Shown here: positions 9,757 through 23,756 of the stretch, one piece after another | Numbering within the stretch: position 1 is the stretch's first letter | Layout of the letters: each line of letters starts with the position of its first letter | Assembly: GCF_007655135.1 (NCBI RefSeq) | Contig: NC_045129.1 | Location: forward strand, 11,346,001 to 11,410,000 | Length of the DNA: 64,000 bases | Reading direction: 5' to 3' | Source: Punica granatum | Lineage: Eukaryota; Streptophyta; Magnoliopsida; Myrtales; Lythraceae | Program-made: the position numbers and the translations under genes | The notes under the pieces: generated by a model | Told to the model about the DNA's origin: nothing | What the model saw: only the letters and a program-made list of their open reading frames with translations | Databases searched by the model: none

Positions 9757-12700
9757 TGTGGACGTCTTGATGCGTGATTTTGAGTTCTTTGCCCCAATAT
9801 ATATCAGATAATGCAATTACTTTTTACCTACAATTTTAGAAACAGCATTTGGTGACAAATCCTTGGCAAAATCGTAATGCTTCTGATTGTTATGTAGTTA
9901 TGTCTGCTTCTTTGCTGCGATGAATAAGAAATGTTGACTTGTGATGTTCGATTTATTTGTGTCGGCTTTTGACCTCTGCATGTGTTCAGTACAGACCCGC
10001 AACTTTGCTTGTCAATTCGTGCTGGTTGGATTAGTTGAATGGATTCAGTTTTGAGAGTTCTTCGATATGGGCAAGGGGCTTCTGTGGCAAGAAAACGGAA
10101 AGCTTCCTTATTTGGACATCAGTCCTAAAACTTCAATCATTGGTGCCAGAGTACATTGGGAGAATTGGATTGGGGAGCAAGAAAACTTTTCTCATGCCTT
10201 AGCTTAAAGAATCTTTTGACATCAAAAAATTCTAAAAAGACGGGGAAATTTTTCAAAATGTAATTGCAGATGGTGTCTTCTTCCTTTGTGTCAAAGCTCT
10301 GCAAGTCCTTGCATTTTTTCTTCTTTTTAGCTACGACTTACTCTTGGACCGGTACTACGTTTTGGACTTGGGACTTGGCGACGGAGGATTCCGAACTCAT
10401 TGCGGATTGCAATCCTCTCTGTTGGCCATGCGTTTATTTTGCTTCGGCTTACGAGATACTGTGTACTAATGAGCTCATCAAACTTTACTATAGGGTGGTG
10501 GTCCAACTATAGATGAACAATCAAATATCAGAAACCTACGTCCAGCGGTCAAAGCAACATCTATTGCTTCTCACCGGTCCCAGATAGAGAATTCCATGAC
10601 TTGAGTCCATCGTTGATTGATATACATGTAAGACCGTTTTAACATTATGAGATACGTCTGCTTGTACGTCAGCCAACGATTGATTCGATCACCTGTTGAC
10701 ATAGTCCATTGAGTTCACTTGAAAAATATTCCGAGTCGCACGTCTCTTCGTATACTCTTGGACCAATAAAAATAGAGAGTAGAGATATGTCCCCCATTTT
10801 CATCAATTTGCCTGATTGGTTTTTGCTTAGCTTCCACTACAACACTCAAATCGTAGCTTCTCCATGTCGTCCCTATTCCCCAGTTTCATCAACTTCCATA
10901 GAGTTCTGCCACAAGCTCAAGCATCAATACACATTCAAAATGTCAGCGAAATTAACATCTTATATCACCAGATTAGAAAATATTCACGCTTCCAAGAGCT
11001 ACGAAACTATATTCAGTGACATCGACATCGATCGTTAACAAAACCATAAACCTTATACAAAATTTTATAAAATTTGACCAGTTCCGAAAGGCAAAAGAGA
11101 GGAAAAAAAAAAGGGAACGAAAGGGGCCCAAAATTTTTCAAGGCGATATACATTCTTGAACCGGAGTTGCTAAACTGACTCATCGAAAAGATATGGATAT
11201 ATATATATATATATACATATTGTATATATTATGGTGTATGCATATATATTATTTATATACAGTAGCTTAGACATTGACAGCGCGGGAAGGTTGGGAAGAT
11301 ACGTAGCGACGGGTGCAAGGCTCCCATCGGATACACACAGAAGGCCTACCATATGCCCTTTTGGTCAGAGAACAGACATATAAACAGTAGATGTGTCCCT
11401 CTCCTGCAATGAGACGTGTTTCGATCTCATTTGAAAGCTTTGGACCTAATTAAATTAATCTGCGTTGGGGTCGTGATTAATTATGGGTATAAATCTGAAT
11501 TAGGTGGACTGATTAATTTTGAAGGTTCCAATCACGAGTGTTTTACTAAAAAAAGATTATAGTCAATATTTTCATTCTAGAAAGTTATCATGGCATGTGT
11601 TAAATGCAATGAATTTGGGTAGGAATAATCCGCCCAAGTAAGGGCAAGTCGAGAGTTCTTTAAGTTCTAAAATAATATATATTTTTTCGGTTACTAAAAT
11701 AATTTGTATTTCATTTCATGGATAACTCGATAATTTACCAAAAATGGTAAAAGATTAAGTGGGAATCGAAATGGGCAAATAATATGGATCATTGACTGTG
11801 AGAGATCTATCTAATTATCAGTTAATTGATTCTCTAGCTATGAAAAACCAAAGCTCGTGACTGGGTATTTGACTCTTTTTTCTCGTGAAATAGTAAGTGA
11901 AAGTCGTGTCATATTAATATTTGTACTATTTGACCCTAATTAAACAAAAAAACAAAAGGGTTTTACTTAAGCTAAAAGGAAAAAATAATAATAATCTATC
12001 ATATTATAGAAACCAATTTCCAGTCGTCGCGCGTACCCGATTCATTGCAAGCTCACAAGTTCGCAATGTGAAGTAGATAGAAGAGATACATTCCCTGCGA
12101 TAAGACTTTATCGGTGTACCGAGGAATACGAAGATAAAGGAGTATACAACAAAGAACAAACACCGCTCTAATCAGATAAAAGTGATTGCTCTAAACAGTA
12201 AACACAATCGCATGATCCGACATCAAGTTAGTTGCAGTTAATTGGTCCATAACTTTGGGAAATATATCTTCCTCGAGAGATATTATCCAATAGGTGACCT
12301 TTTTTCTAGCTATTATGAACAACTTTAGCTTGACTAGAAAGTATATATGACCACAACTTCTGGTTAAACAGTCAATTTTTTCCTACTGGACCAGACTAAT
12401 TAAAAAAAAATTATTTAGCTTAAAAAGCAAATTATGCCCTTATTTTATAAGTGAGATGGACTTGTCATTATTTTCATTCCATCACCTATCCAAATTGCCC
12501 TTATCATCAACTAAAACCCAGTTGTTTTCTTCAACCTAATCTAGCAACTACTACTTATAATGACAAATTTTTCTGTTTTCTTCAACATTAAATTGGATTG
12601 GGGAAAAGATAAAAAGAAGTTTCGTTTTCTCTTCATTCTTATTTTCGTTTTCACAAACTTCCATTGTTTGGGATGTTGGGTATCAACAGAGTAAGTGGTA

Positions 12701-13642
12701 ATCTTTGTCTTGAGTATATTTGTACATAAGAGATTCTATAAGCATTTTTCACGGGAAATTCTTTAATGGTCTTGTCTCAAGATAACGTAACGACAAAAAA
12801 TTAATAAGATTGCGACAACTAAGAGTAATTATTGCAATTAGTCAAGTGATTAACGCTTATTACCTGTTTATTGCAATCTGCAGATTGCCACTTTCTTACG
12901 TTTTGTAACGAGATATGATCGACGAAAAAGTTCTCCTTTTTCACTATTTTTGAAGGAGAACTGGTATCTAATGAAATGTTTCAAAACTATGGGTAGAATT
13001 AAATTTGATGATTCCAAAAGTGATTTTCTGTGATAGCTCATAAGTGATCATAAGAACTGTTTTCAACACCTTTTTAACTAGCGTTTTCTAAACACTTTAC
13101 ATTGCACTAATGGTTTAACATTGACCAATCTTCTCTCATAATTTAGGGGGTAAAAATTGCAAAAGGCCCCCATTGATGGTAAATTTTTTCGGCATTTTTC
13201 AAAAGAAAAATGAAAGGCCTCTCTCTAATTATGTCTGAAATTCATGCATACAAATAAACAAAGTAGGTGAATTTGTGTGTGGGTCTGAACTGAGAAGCTC
13301 AACTAGACAGCTTTTTAAGATGCAGAAAGCTTGGCAATGATTACAAATGAGAGATAAGAAAGGGAGAAGTTGGGGGAGTTTTGGTGAGAAGCAATTGCCA
13401 AGGCAGCAGGAAAGCGAAAGTGGAAACAGAGCCAATGATTCAAATAGAAGTTAAACCCCATCCTCCCCATCCCCCCTTGCATTCATAAGCTCCTCAGCTC
13501 TGTCCAAATTTTGTGCTCTCCCTTCCTCTCATGTTGATGTAGCTCCAAGCATAACTTTACTGGATTTAGTGCAAATCGACCTCTTCATCATAGAGGTTCT
13601 TTCTTTATCTGGTGCCGAGAAACGTAGGGAACATAACTAACA
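9757..13642. other. Intergenic region between L17 and GUX1
   Basis: The first ~200 bp are the L17 3'UTR. The remainder is AT-rich, with an AT microsatellite near 11195-11215. Open frames at 10264-10512 and 10709-11038 lack domain signals and splice context. From about 13440 the sequence becomes pyrimidine-rich and is probably the GUX1 5'UTR. I see no other gene. Confidence 0.5.
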
Positions 13643-16062
13643 ATGGGAACTTCAGATGGGACTCTCGAGTCCCGACACCGGCTATCTTCAACAAAGTAAG
13701 TTCCATCTTGTTCGAGGTGAAGATTGTTGTACGTTTACCGACCCGACTAATTGTTTGGTCTCGTGTGTTTTATATGATGCAGTGAAGATATGTACAAGAG
13801 AAGACCAAACAGAGGGAAATACAGAGGAGTTGAGAATGGCAAGTCATTCCACTTACCAATCCAAGACAAGACTGCAAACTGCAAGTTCTCACCATTGAAG
13901 CTCTTCCTTGCTTTCATAGTCTGCGGGACGCTCTTCACGATTGTTTATAACCCACAAGTTTACCAAAATGACAACTCGTCTTCCTCTTCCTCCGGGTAAG
14001 ATAGAACTGCTTCTCTACTAATGATGGAACTCTTGGGTCGTGAAAAACCGGTCACTGATATAGTTGAATATGTATGTTACATTGCAGGCCTAGTTTTGTC
14101 AACCGGTGGATATGGGGTGAGGCGGATCCAAGATACATATCGAACTTAGAAATCGATTGGGAGGATGTTGAGTATATCATCAATGGCATGATAGGTGAAG
14201 CAGATTATTACGGGATCGGGATTTTGAACTTCAACAGGAGCGAGATCAACCAATGGAGGAACCTTTTCCCCAAGGCCAAGCAAGTCGTTCTTCACCTAAA
14301 TTATGCTGCCGGAGACTTAACTTGGGAGTCGCTTTACCCTGAATGGATCGATGAAGAAGAGGAGGAAGAAGTCCCCCTTTGCCCGAGCCTCCCGAAGATA
14401 AGATCCCCGGGTTCACGGATCAATTTAATTGCTGTCAAGCTCCCATGCAGGAACGAGGGAAACTGGTCGAGGGACGTCGCTCGGCTCCACCTGCAGCTTG
14501 AAGCAGCTCGGCTTGCAGCTTCAGCCAAGGGTGGGTACCCGGTGCATGTACTAATAATCACGAGATGTTTTCCGATCCCGAACTTGTTTACTGGCAAAGA
14601 GCTTGTCACGAGAAGAGGAAGCGTTTGGCTATATAAGCCGAATCCAAGCGTATTGAGAGAGAAGTTGCAGCTTCCTGTTGGATCCTGCGAATTGGCACTT
14701 CCTTTGAAGGTTAAAGGTGAGGCCCTAGTCAACTTCATGATGAATCCCAGTATCAGTCGTTAATTGATAGTTCCATCAGATTATACTTACTCTGTATGTT
14801 GTTCGTTCAATTGGAATGGAAACGAAATAATTCCATTTCCTTGTCATTTCGCCACAGAAAGTCAAGCCATCTATGTGCATACTGACTGAACTTTGTTGTA
14901 ACATTAGATCGGGTTTACGAGGGAAATCCACGGAGGGAAGCATATGCTACAATTCTTCACTCCGCTCATGTGTATGTCTGCGGGGCCATTGCCGCAGCCC
15001 AGAGCATCCGAATGGTGGGCTCCAACCGGGACCTTGTGATACTCATTGACGAGACCATTAGCGCCTATCACAGGAGCGGGCTTGAGGCAGCAGGATGGAA
15101 GATCAGGACGATACAGAGGATCCGAAACCCAAAGGCCGAGAAAGACGCGTATAATGAGTGGAACTACAGCAAGTTCCGACTTTGGCAGTTGACGGACTAT
15201 GACAAGATCATCTTCATCGACGCGGATCTACTAATATTAAGGAACATCGATTTCTTGTTTGGGATGCCTGAAATTTCTGCTATCGGGAACAACGCAACCC
15301 TGTTCAACTCTGGGGTGATGGTGATCGAGCCGTCAAACAGCACCTTCAATCTCCTGATGGAGCACATAAACGAGATCGAGTCCTACAATGGTGGAGACCA
15401 GGGTTACTTGAACGAGATCTTTACATGGTGGCACAGGATACCAAGGGACATGAACTTCTTAAAGCACTTCTGGATTGGGGACGAGGAGCAGAAGAAGCAA
15501 ATGAAAACCCGACTCTTCGGGGCTGAGCCTCCGATCTTGTACGTTCTGCATTACCTGGGAGTAAAGCCGTGGCTGTGCTTCAGAGACTATGACTGTAACT
15601 GGAACGTGGACTTCTTCCAGGAGTTTGCAAGCGACGTCGCCCACGCGCGATGGTGGAAGGTACTGATAAAATTTGAATGAACTCGAGAATCCTTTAAAAT
15701 ATAAACTTCCCTGCGCGGGGTGATTTTAGTCCGCAATGTTCTCGGTTCCTAGAATACTCAACTAGTATCTCCAACAGGTGCACGATGCGATGCCCAAGAT
15801 GCTGCAGCAGTTCTGCATGCTAAAGTCGAAGCAGAAGGCACAGTTGGAGTGGGACCGAAGGCAGGCTGAGAAGGGGAACTACTCGGACTGCCACTGGAGG
15901 ATTCAGATCACGGACTCGAGGCTGAAGAAGTGCATAGACAATGTGTGCAACTGGAAGAGCATGTTGGGCCACTGGGGCGAGACTAACTGGACCGACGATG
16001 AGTTTTCCAACCCCACACCTCCCGCACTCACGGTCTCGACGGCATCCCTCTCGGCATTGTGA
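13643..16062 (+). CDS. GUX1: UDP-glucuronate:xylan alpha-glucuronosyltransferase, GUX1 type
   Basis: Five exons: 13643-13695, 13783-13995, 14088-14716, 14908-15659, 15778-16062 (643 aa). It has a short basic cytosolic tail and a signal anchor at about residues 56-74 (LKLFLAFIVCGTLFTIVY), so it is a type II Golgi protein. A Ser-rich stem and a plant-specific region (about 90-300, with LPCRNEGNWSRDVARLHLQL) follow. The GT8 catalytic domain spans about 320-540, with the metal-binding DxD at D403-A-D405 in IIFIDADLLIL. Other motifs are NSGVMVIEPS, GGDQGYLNE and HYLGVKPW. GUX enzymes add (methyl)glucuronic acid branches to secondary-wall xylan; older names are PGSIP or glycogenin-like. Length and C-terminus (NWTDDE, PTPPA) fit GUX1 best. 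GUX2 or GUX3 is less likely. The short first exon ending AA|GTAAGT joins as Asn18. Confidence 0.92.
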
Positions 16063-16421
16063 GAAGAGGCATGAGCTCATTGTTTTCTTGTTTTTCTCCT
16101 TTTCTGCTTCCTTTTTCTCCCTTATTAGTTTCAATGCATAAAGGATACCCATGGGTTAGGGAGAGTTTTACACGTTTCTTTACTCACTGAGGACGGTAGC
16201 TTTTTGATGAGTTAAAAAGCTATTTTTTCAGGACAGCAGATGTTTCTCCCTGGCCATCAAAATCCATCCGGGAAGGATTTCCAACGATGATTTTGAATCC
16301 GAAAGATGTCGATCAGCGTTGACACACAGAAAAATGTATGAGCAGGTGGATTTTGATTTGGTGCTAATAAAAAAACAATTAGTTCTATATATAAAGTAGG
16401 TCAAGATAATCTACCACCAAA
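16063..16421. other. GUX1 3'UTR and tRNA upstream region
   Basis: Pyrimidine-rich 3'UTR follows the GUX1 stop. TATATATAAAG at about 16386-16396 and CAA triplets just before 16422 resemble the TATA-like and CAA signals upstream of plant tRNA genes. Confidence 0.45.
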
Positions 16422-16493
16422 GGGTCCATAGCTCAGTGGTAGAGCATTTGACTGCAGATCAAGAGGTCACCGGTTCGAACCCGGTTGGGCCCT
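16422..16493 (+). tRNA. tRNA-Cys (GCA)
   Basis: A 72-nt cloverleaf. The acceptor stem GGGTCCA pairs with TGGGCCC (one G-T pair). The D arm has GCTCAGTGGTAGAGC. The anticodon stem TTTGA/TCAAG encloses loop CTGCAGA with anticodon GCA (16454-16456). The T arm has CCGGTTCGAACCCGG. Internal A and B boxes are intact (TAGCTCAGTGG, GGTTCGAACCC). There is no intron and no encoded CCA. It looks functional and is a nuclear-type cysteine tRNA. Confidence 0.96.
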
Positions 16494-16500
16494 TTTTTTT
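16493..16500 (+). terminator. RNA polymerase III T-run terminator
   Basis: Eight consecutive T residues begin at the tRNA discriminator base. This is the standard Pol III stop signal. Confidence 0.85.
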
Positions 16501-17314
16501 AAATTTTTATTCCCCCCTTTGCCTTTGTTTTTAAACAGCCAATTATCTTGATTTCCTTAAATGGTCCTTTGAAATTGTGGAATTTCGATTAAACTGAGAT
16601 GATAAATAAACAGAAGTTAGCTACAAAATGCAGTTGAAGGCTTGACGGAGCCTTTTGCATGTACCGTAAAGATGGCCTCAGCTGAGGCTAAAAGAGGATC
16701 GAAGGACATTCTTCAATTGAGGTACTTTGGAATCGGAAGGAACCTTTTCGGCATGATGCTTGTTGCAAGATTACCACAAAACCATTTCGTTTCCCGTTGC
16801 CATTGATCCTGGAACTGCCACGACCGTCCCAGTATTAATACGACATTAAGGACGACAAAACTACGCAAATTACCCATCGAAGTGGAAGAAGTCATATTAC
16901 CCATCGAAGTAGTTGGTTTGTCTTTATCAGGAAGATTGCTGGAAATCCTAGAGATAAATTAAGTCCCATCTGTCGGATCTCCAAGCTCTCTACCAATATT
17001 TGATCTTGTGACAGTCACTCCTTATCATCCGATAGACTCTCTCTCAAAACCGTGAAACCAACGGAATTACAAAAAGCAGTTAAGTCAATAAAAATAGCAT
17101 GGCCTCTCTCGTAACCGAAAAAAGTTCATGAAAATAGAAAAGACCACCTGCAATAAAATCTCTTATCGAATAACCATCATACTCGAAGTACTATCCTTTA
17201 TATATGTTTTTGTGGCAAGACAACTTCGCTTCAGTGATACACATTGCGTAAAGCTTCTTCTGCGCCAAAGCTAGGTTTAGTCATACTATCTAAGCTGCCT
17301 CGACCATTTGGTGA
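16501..17314. other. Intergenic / PME 3' flank
   Basis: No gene recognised. The part next to 17315 should be the 3'UTR of the minus-strand pectinesterase. Confidence 0.45.
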
Positions 17315-19495
17315 TTAGGCCGACCCCGGAATCCATTCATTGCCCTGGATGAAATTCTGCACCGAATATGTCGAAACACGGTTGGCTGGAATTTTGCTGC
17401 TCCACGTGACACGACCGGACAAACTGGACCCTGGGCCAGAGTTTCCGAACTCCCCATAGTAGAGTGTCCTGGTAGCAAAGTCTTCCCTGAAGGGCATCCA
17501 CCCGTTCTGCGTGATGAGCACATCCATGTAGCAGTGGATGAAGACCGTCCTCGAGTACTCCTTCCACGGCCTTCCCAGGAAGTTCATGTGCACCTGTTTG
17601 AGATTTCAGCCTCGAGTCAGGTCGTAACAATTTGACATCGACAGCAAGCAATGCATAGTTTGCTATATCCAATTGCTGTTCTCAAAAATCTATCACCATT
17701 ACCATCTACCTATAAGCTCATCAACAGCATGAATGCGAGTGAAACTATGATAACGAGCCTTGAGAATGAAATGAGCAGAACATGATGAAATTCCAAGAGT
17801 ACCTTTGGGTTGCTACGATACAGTTCCATATATCTTTCGGTTCCGTTAATCATGCAGTTCGCAAGCACAAGCCCTGTGGACTGGGCTGGATCGGTTCTTC
17901 CCTGGGCCGTGATGGCATTTTTCTCTCCCTTCTCAGGGTTCAGCTGTCGGGGCCGGACTAGGATCACGCAGTCCTGGAAGAAGGCAGCAGCGTTCCCGAA
18001 GATGAAGTCCACGTTGCCCTCTATGTGGCACGACTTGTAGAACTGACGTAGGGAGTGGACGTAGAGAGTGTCCTGATTCCCCAGGAACTCACAGTTCTCG
18101 ACGACCGAGAGGTCGCTATCCGACCGGAAGGCCACTGCCTGTTGCACATCGGGTCCCGCCGTGTTCTCGAACGTGACCCCCCTCGCCATGAACCCATCGC
18201 TCAGGACTCCTGCAAATCACAATATCTCTGCATATTAAACAGCAGATCGGAGTTTTACTTCCTTTTTCCGTAAAATAATGACTATCCTCAAGCTATTGGC
18301 TTCATTCGAGTCCGTTCATGCGTCAGCTTAATCCTGAACGCGAGAGATTAATTTTACCGACTGTAGCCGTATTATAGGTGAAAAGCCCGGGGCGGGCCAC
18401 GCTCAAGGAGCCGGTGATGACCGTTTTGCCCATCCCATCCCCCAAGAACACCACGTTCTTCTTCTCCAAAGGAATCCTAACGATCTCCGCGTAGACCCCT
18501 TCCTTTATGTGTATCACGAATTTCTTCTCGCCGTTGTTTGGCGCTGCATTGACGGCTTCCTGCACCGTCCGGTAGCTACACACTCCTTTCCCTGCCTTGC
18601 ACACGGTCACAGTTGCTGCCACCTTCGATGGGAACCCGCCCTTCGATCCGAACGAAGACCCGACGCTTTTCGAGCCAGACCCCCAGAAACCAGCCCTCTC
18701 CGTCGCGGGCGGCCTCCACGAGCCTGTGTTGGGGCCGTATATGTCGTAGGAGTTGATCATGCTGAGGGCATTGCTGGTCAGCCACATGAGGTTGTTCAGA
18801 AACGACATGGTCCGGTCAACCTGGCTCGTGTCGTTCGAGTAGCTGAGCTCCGACCAGCAGTCGTACTGGTACTGCAGGGCCGCGCTCATGTAGGCCCGCG
18901 CATCCTTGGTCTTGTGACGGGGCAGGGCCGCCGTCGTCAACGTGATCCGGTGCTGGGACAGTGGCAGGACCTGCGTAAGCCAATGTTAGCAAGCCACTGG
19001 ACATTTGAACAATCGTACATATTGTTAGCATTAAACACGATCTACTTCAATTCCAACACGGTTCGAAGTTGCGGTTCACCAGTGTCGTGCCGAAATTATT
19101 GCAAGCTAGATTAAATGTACCTCTAGGCAGTTCTTGGCGTGGTTGGTTCGGTTGAGGTGCCCCGCGGAGGTCTGGAGGATGGACCGGACCATGGACTGGG
19201 CGGTGGCGAGGTTCGCGGATGAGACCCGCAACGCGGAACCGATGATGTCAAGTGGGCCGGGCTTGGGAGGGAGGCCGGACTCCTTGGATCGGGTGAGGGA
19301 GGATATGCAGGTGTCCTGGAAGCGGGTAGCCTTGCAGGCCTGGGCGATGGCGGGCGGGGTTAGGGCTAGGGACGGCCTGCGGTCCACCAAGGTCAGGCGG
19401 GGGTGGCCAGCGGCGGAGGAGAGCGGGGAGAGGAGAGAGAGGAGAGAGAGGAAGAGGAGGAGACCGGCCATTATTGATTGGAATAATGCATTCAT
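17315..19495 (-). CDS. Pectinesterase with inhibitor pro-domain (copy 1)
   Basis: Four exons on the minus strand: 19495-19121, 18970-18358, 18209-17803, 17593-17315 (557 aa, all GT-AG). A signal peptide ([20 protein letters not shown]; an upstream in-frame Met adds eight residues) precedes a PMEI domain with its Cys pairs ([19 protein letters not shown]). The pectinesterase domain starts near residue 244. Active-site features are visible: QAVAF, QDTLYVH (Asp376), GNVDFIFG (nucleophile Asp397) and [10 protein letters not shown] (Arg473). The enzyme removes methyl esters from homogalacturonan in the cell wall, releasing methanol and stiffening or loosening pectin. No RRLL/RKLL-type processing motif is visible between the domains. 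It resembles the Arabidopsis PME51/PME64 type. A paralogue lies 14.5 kb away on the same strand. Confidence 0.94.
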
Positions 19496-22400
19496 TCACT
19501 ACTCTCAGTTGCAGAGACAGAGTGAGTGAGTGAGTGACAGAACTGTGTGAGAATGGTGAAAAGGTAAAGTTGGGGGTAATAGGAATGGCACTCTCTGGAC
19601 GCTCCACCAGCAGGGAGAAATTAGTAATTGCATTCAAAATTATTGGAGACAAAATTAATAATAACAACATGAATTGTCAATTCATGTCATTCAACATGTC
19701 TTCCCTTCAAACACAATCTCGGATATGGGTCTTAACAAATAGAGAACATCCACGATCGAAAGAGTATTATCCCTTAACTCGATCTAGTTAGAACTTAAGC
19801 TTTTGAAGATCAAGTGGTGTACATCGAAAAAAGAATTAATAATTTTTATTATTCGTAATTCAGATATAGTGAATGAAGAAAATTCATTATTAAAAATATA
19901 TTATTCTTTTATAGAGTGTCCTAACTTGAATTTGATTTTTTTATACTAAATTGTGCATGCCGAAGAAATGAATTAATACTGCTTTCTGAAAATAGTGCAA
20001 GAACATCCTCCAAGTCCAATATATAAATTTTTGATGAGTATGTCGTCAATCCGTTCAAAATCTACTTAAAAAATATTTTGTGGTTATGATAAAATATTGT
20101 TCGAGCACATATTGATTTTATATAATTTTATAGGCTGAAGACACCTCATGATCTAATAGAAAAAAGAATAGCTTCAATTTCTATCTTTTGTAATTCACGG
20201 TAGTTTAATAGGAACGTTCAAGCAAAATGTGCAACGGAAAATGTCCTATGCATAATAAATTGGACGCTTCATGTGGGCATCATGACCGTTAGACTAATGC
20301 GGTGGGGTTGCATGATCAGAAAGGAATTGGCCCATCCTTTGTCGACGTTTCCATTCCACCATGGCATCTATCCGCGTTCCTAATGAGATTGTTGGGTAAA
20401 TAATTTTGAAAATGGAAGCATTGTTTGGATTTGGATTTGGATTTAAATTTGAGTAAGTGAGATTTCTCGTAACGATTTATTTTCCTTTTTCTTATCTTAT
20501 ATAAGGGTCGATAAACCTCATAACCGAAGCTAATTAAAGTATTCTTGACCATGAAGTATGTAATCATGCCCTACATACAATTCTTTTGGCATCTCGGTAT
20601 GTCAATGTAATCGACCAATCAATTCCCATTTATGTGCTTTTGGCAATCTTTCTTGCTCTCAGAAATTCTTTTCCTGCGAGGGTGGCGAAAGTTGTCCGGC
20701 ATCTCCCTCGCGTCATATCATTCTCCATGATGTTTCTTTAATTATGAAAATCTCGCTTTGAAATATATTTGGAGAGGAATAAGCTCTTTTCATTTTGCCT
20801 CCAATGTCCCTCTCTTTTTACCTGGCATTTCGCCAATACACGTATGATAATACCCCATAGCGAGAGAAAATGAATCCTAAAATTTATCGTGTTCGAACAA
20901 CACGCATGGTCTCGGTAGCTGCAGTCTCTACAGGTTCGAAATGTATTATTCCAAAACTAAAGACATTGCCATATGGCTTAAAAATTATTCTTCTTTTCCA
21001 GCTTACAAGTATCTTAACCAAAGGGAGGAAAGAAGGAAGCCAAGCTGGCTGAGAGTGCATCTAGAACCGTTAATTAATTTCAGCAAAAAAATAATTGGAA
21101 TTTTTCCCTCTTTGGATATATAAAATAAGGCTGAAATACTCACGTCGAAATTTTTAGTAACTATTCTGTCGAAAATTCTTAATAATTACTCAGTCGATAT
21201 TAGCTTCAGGTAGAGTTGCATGCTTGACTGCATTTGCTTGCAACAGAATAATTATATATTATATGTTAAAAAAAGTGTCATCGTTTAGCGCGAGTCACGG
21301 GAGGAGACCTGCTTCGGATTTTTCTTATTGTTTTTTTATAGAAGAGATGAACTAATTGATTATGTTTGGATTGTTCATATAGACTAGATTTTGTGGCTTA
21401 GATTCTATAAAGTGACGGGATTAGATTACTAAATTCAACATACAATTGAAAGTATATATTAAAAGAAATAAGAACATAAACTAACATATTATCCTCAGGC
21501 CGGGGTCCACATAAATGTGGAGATCTTAATTTTCAAAGTTCTTTTGACAAAACTGCTGGCCTTGAAGCCAATGAAAGCCACTTTGGTCTACGTCAGTGCA
21601 TCTGTTTATCGACCACATGCATCCCCATACCCAGAACAAAAACAAAGAAAATTTTGAAACAAAAAAGAAACCTAAATTTTATGGTGCATATTTTAAGTTT
21701 TTTCACGACATACATAATTAATTTGGACCCTTAGATATCCTTGAAAAACACTCTTAATAGACAGAAACACAATTGGAATCTGGAATTGTTTCCAAAAATT
21801 ATCTATATTATCAAAAATAATTGATTCAGGTAGTTCGATCATTTTTATTCTTACTCAATATTTCAATTTCATGTCTTGTGAATAAAAAAAAGGTCCACCA
21901 TTGAGATTGTTATACTTTTTAGAGAGCTCATTCGGCTTGAATCTAAACTTTTCAGGTCTGATTGAACTTTCGAATAGTAAATATGATGCGCACCAGAAAG
22001 AAAAAATTACTTTTTTTTTTCTTTTTTCAAAATTTTTAAGACAAATAGGTTAACGTAGTTTGCTGATTGGCTGATGTGTTGCTAAGAAATCGGAAACATG
22101 GACTGCGGTTGACAACAGATGGACGGAGGTGATTGAGATGGATTGGTGGAGGTGGAAGGGGAAGAAGAGCTTTGTGCTTGCAAGAGAAGCAAATTGAATA
22201 TACAATTTTTATTTTAGAATTGAATATCTTACTTATTAAAAAAGTTGTTTGTGAATGAGAGAGAACGTAGTTCTTATATACGCCATCACCTATAATTTTA
22301 AGATTTCAAATTCAATTTTCATGATAAGACTCTTTTATTATATTAATTTTATGATGTTAAGTCTATGTGTCTTCCAAAAAAAAAGAAGTTTATCTAAAGC

Positions 22401-23040
22401 ATTTTGCGGGACCAGTTGAAGAAAGGAAAAATTTTGAATTTGATAAGGGTGAAAAAATGATCATTTGGATATACATTTTTTTTCCCAAAATAGCTCATTA
22501 ACTAATAAAATATCACAATAAAGTTCTTTTTTTCTTTTTTATAAATCAGTAAAGTCTATCCAATCGGCCATTTAGAATTAATGTTGTTATATCATATGAT
22601 GAGGTTCGCTTGAATTCATACGCTAATGCATTAATCTCGAGAGTACATAATGAAAATTGTATAATATCAATCTACATATAATGACACTTTCGACAGGCTC
22701 TCTCTTGTATCTTTCCTGTAGTTTTAATTAGGTAAATTTTTTTTTTAAAAAAAGCCCTTGAAATTTCTATATTAACTGTTGGAAATATAAGAGATGGCTT
22801 TTTACTCTTTATATCTTTAGGAAAGTAACTTAGATAAGATCAATTCACCGAAAAAGAACATACATATATATATATATATATAATCAAGGAGACAGACGAG
22901 AAGATTTTGTGTGTAATAGAACATAAGATTAAATTATAAGACACATAGAAAATATTATTTTTGACAATAATGATCTATTTTTGTCAACAATGAATTCTTC
23001 TTATTTTTGTTTACATACTAAAAATTAAAATATCAATATG

Positions 23041-23221
23041 AGTTAGTTCAAGTGATTTGACTTTTTATTTCACTTACGCAAGGTTTCGAGTTCGAGTTCT
23101 TGTGAATGTAGAAAATATATGTTGGGAGAGTTTTACCTCTTAGTGGGTCGACTTGGCTCAACTGAATTAGTCGGGTTCCAATTAAACTTTCGGATACTAA
23201 GGTTCATCAAAAAAATCAAAA
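23041..23221 (+). mobile_element. SINE copy (family A)
   Basis: It starts GTTAGTTCAAGTGATT (A-box-like) and has GAGTTCGAGTTC (B-box-like). It then carries the family's GGGAGAGTTTTAC motif and ends in an A-rich tail. It aligns along most of its length with 32081-32249. Possible imperfect target duplications ATCAATATGA / ATCAAAATGA flank it. Confidence 0.6.
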
Positions 23222-23713
23222 TGATAGGCTCTTATTGGTTTGTGACATTGCCAGGTGATACGTCCGTTGCATACAAGACTTTCTCGAGGTGGACCCACAT
23301 TCATCTTTGATAGAAAAAGGATGGTTTTTACATAAGAAATTATGGAAGTTTTAAGTTAAGTACACTGCTATATGCAATTTGAATTAAAAGTAAAGATGAA
23401 GCTAAATAATACTATTGACCAAAAAATTTCCTTGGATAATAATGCAATTGAATGGAACGTGGGTCCAGCTTTTGATCGTCCATAGGCAACCTCAAGGAGG
23501 CGGTGGACTGCGGTCCCACCGCCTCTTGGAGGTCGGACCCCACTGCCTCCATGGTCGGAATTTGTGAAAGAGAGAGGGGAGATTGGAGAAGGGAGAGCCG
23601 TTCAGGTAATTTCGAAAGGTCAGAGAAAAAGTCATTTCCCTGAAGAGTGGGGACACATAGCAAACTCTTATTGCTTAGTTTTGGTAGGCCAATCTTACCC
23701 AAGGTACCAAAAA

Positions 23714-23750
<37 letters not shown>

Positions 23751-23756
23751 AATAAT

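Noticed and set aside
10264..11038. 82-aa and 109-aa plus-strand ORFs in the L17-GUX1 gap
   Set aside because: No domain, low-complexity or irregular composition, and no supporting splice sites.
18509..19529. Long plus-strand ORFs opposite the first pectinesterase
   Set aside because: Antisense shadows of GC-rich coding exons with perfect PMEI/PME homology on the minus strand.
23412..23702. 96-aa minus-strand ORF near 23.5 kb
   Set aside because: No recognisable domain and next to SINE and TA repeats.
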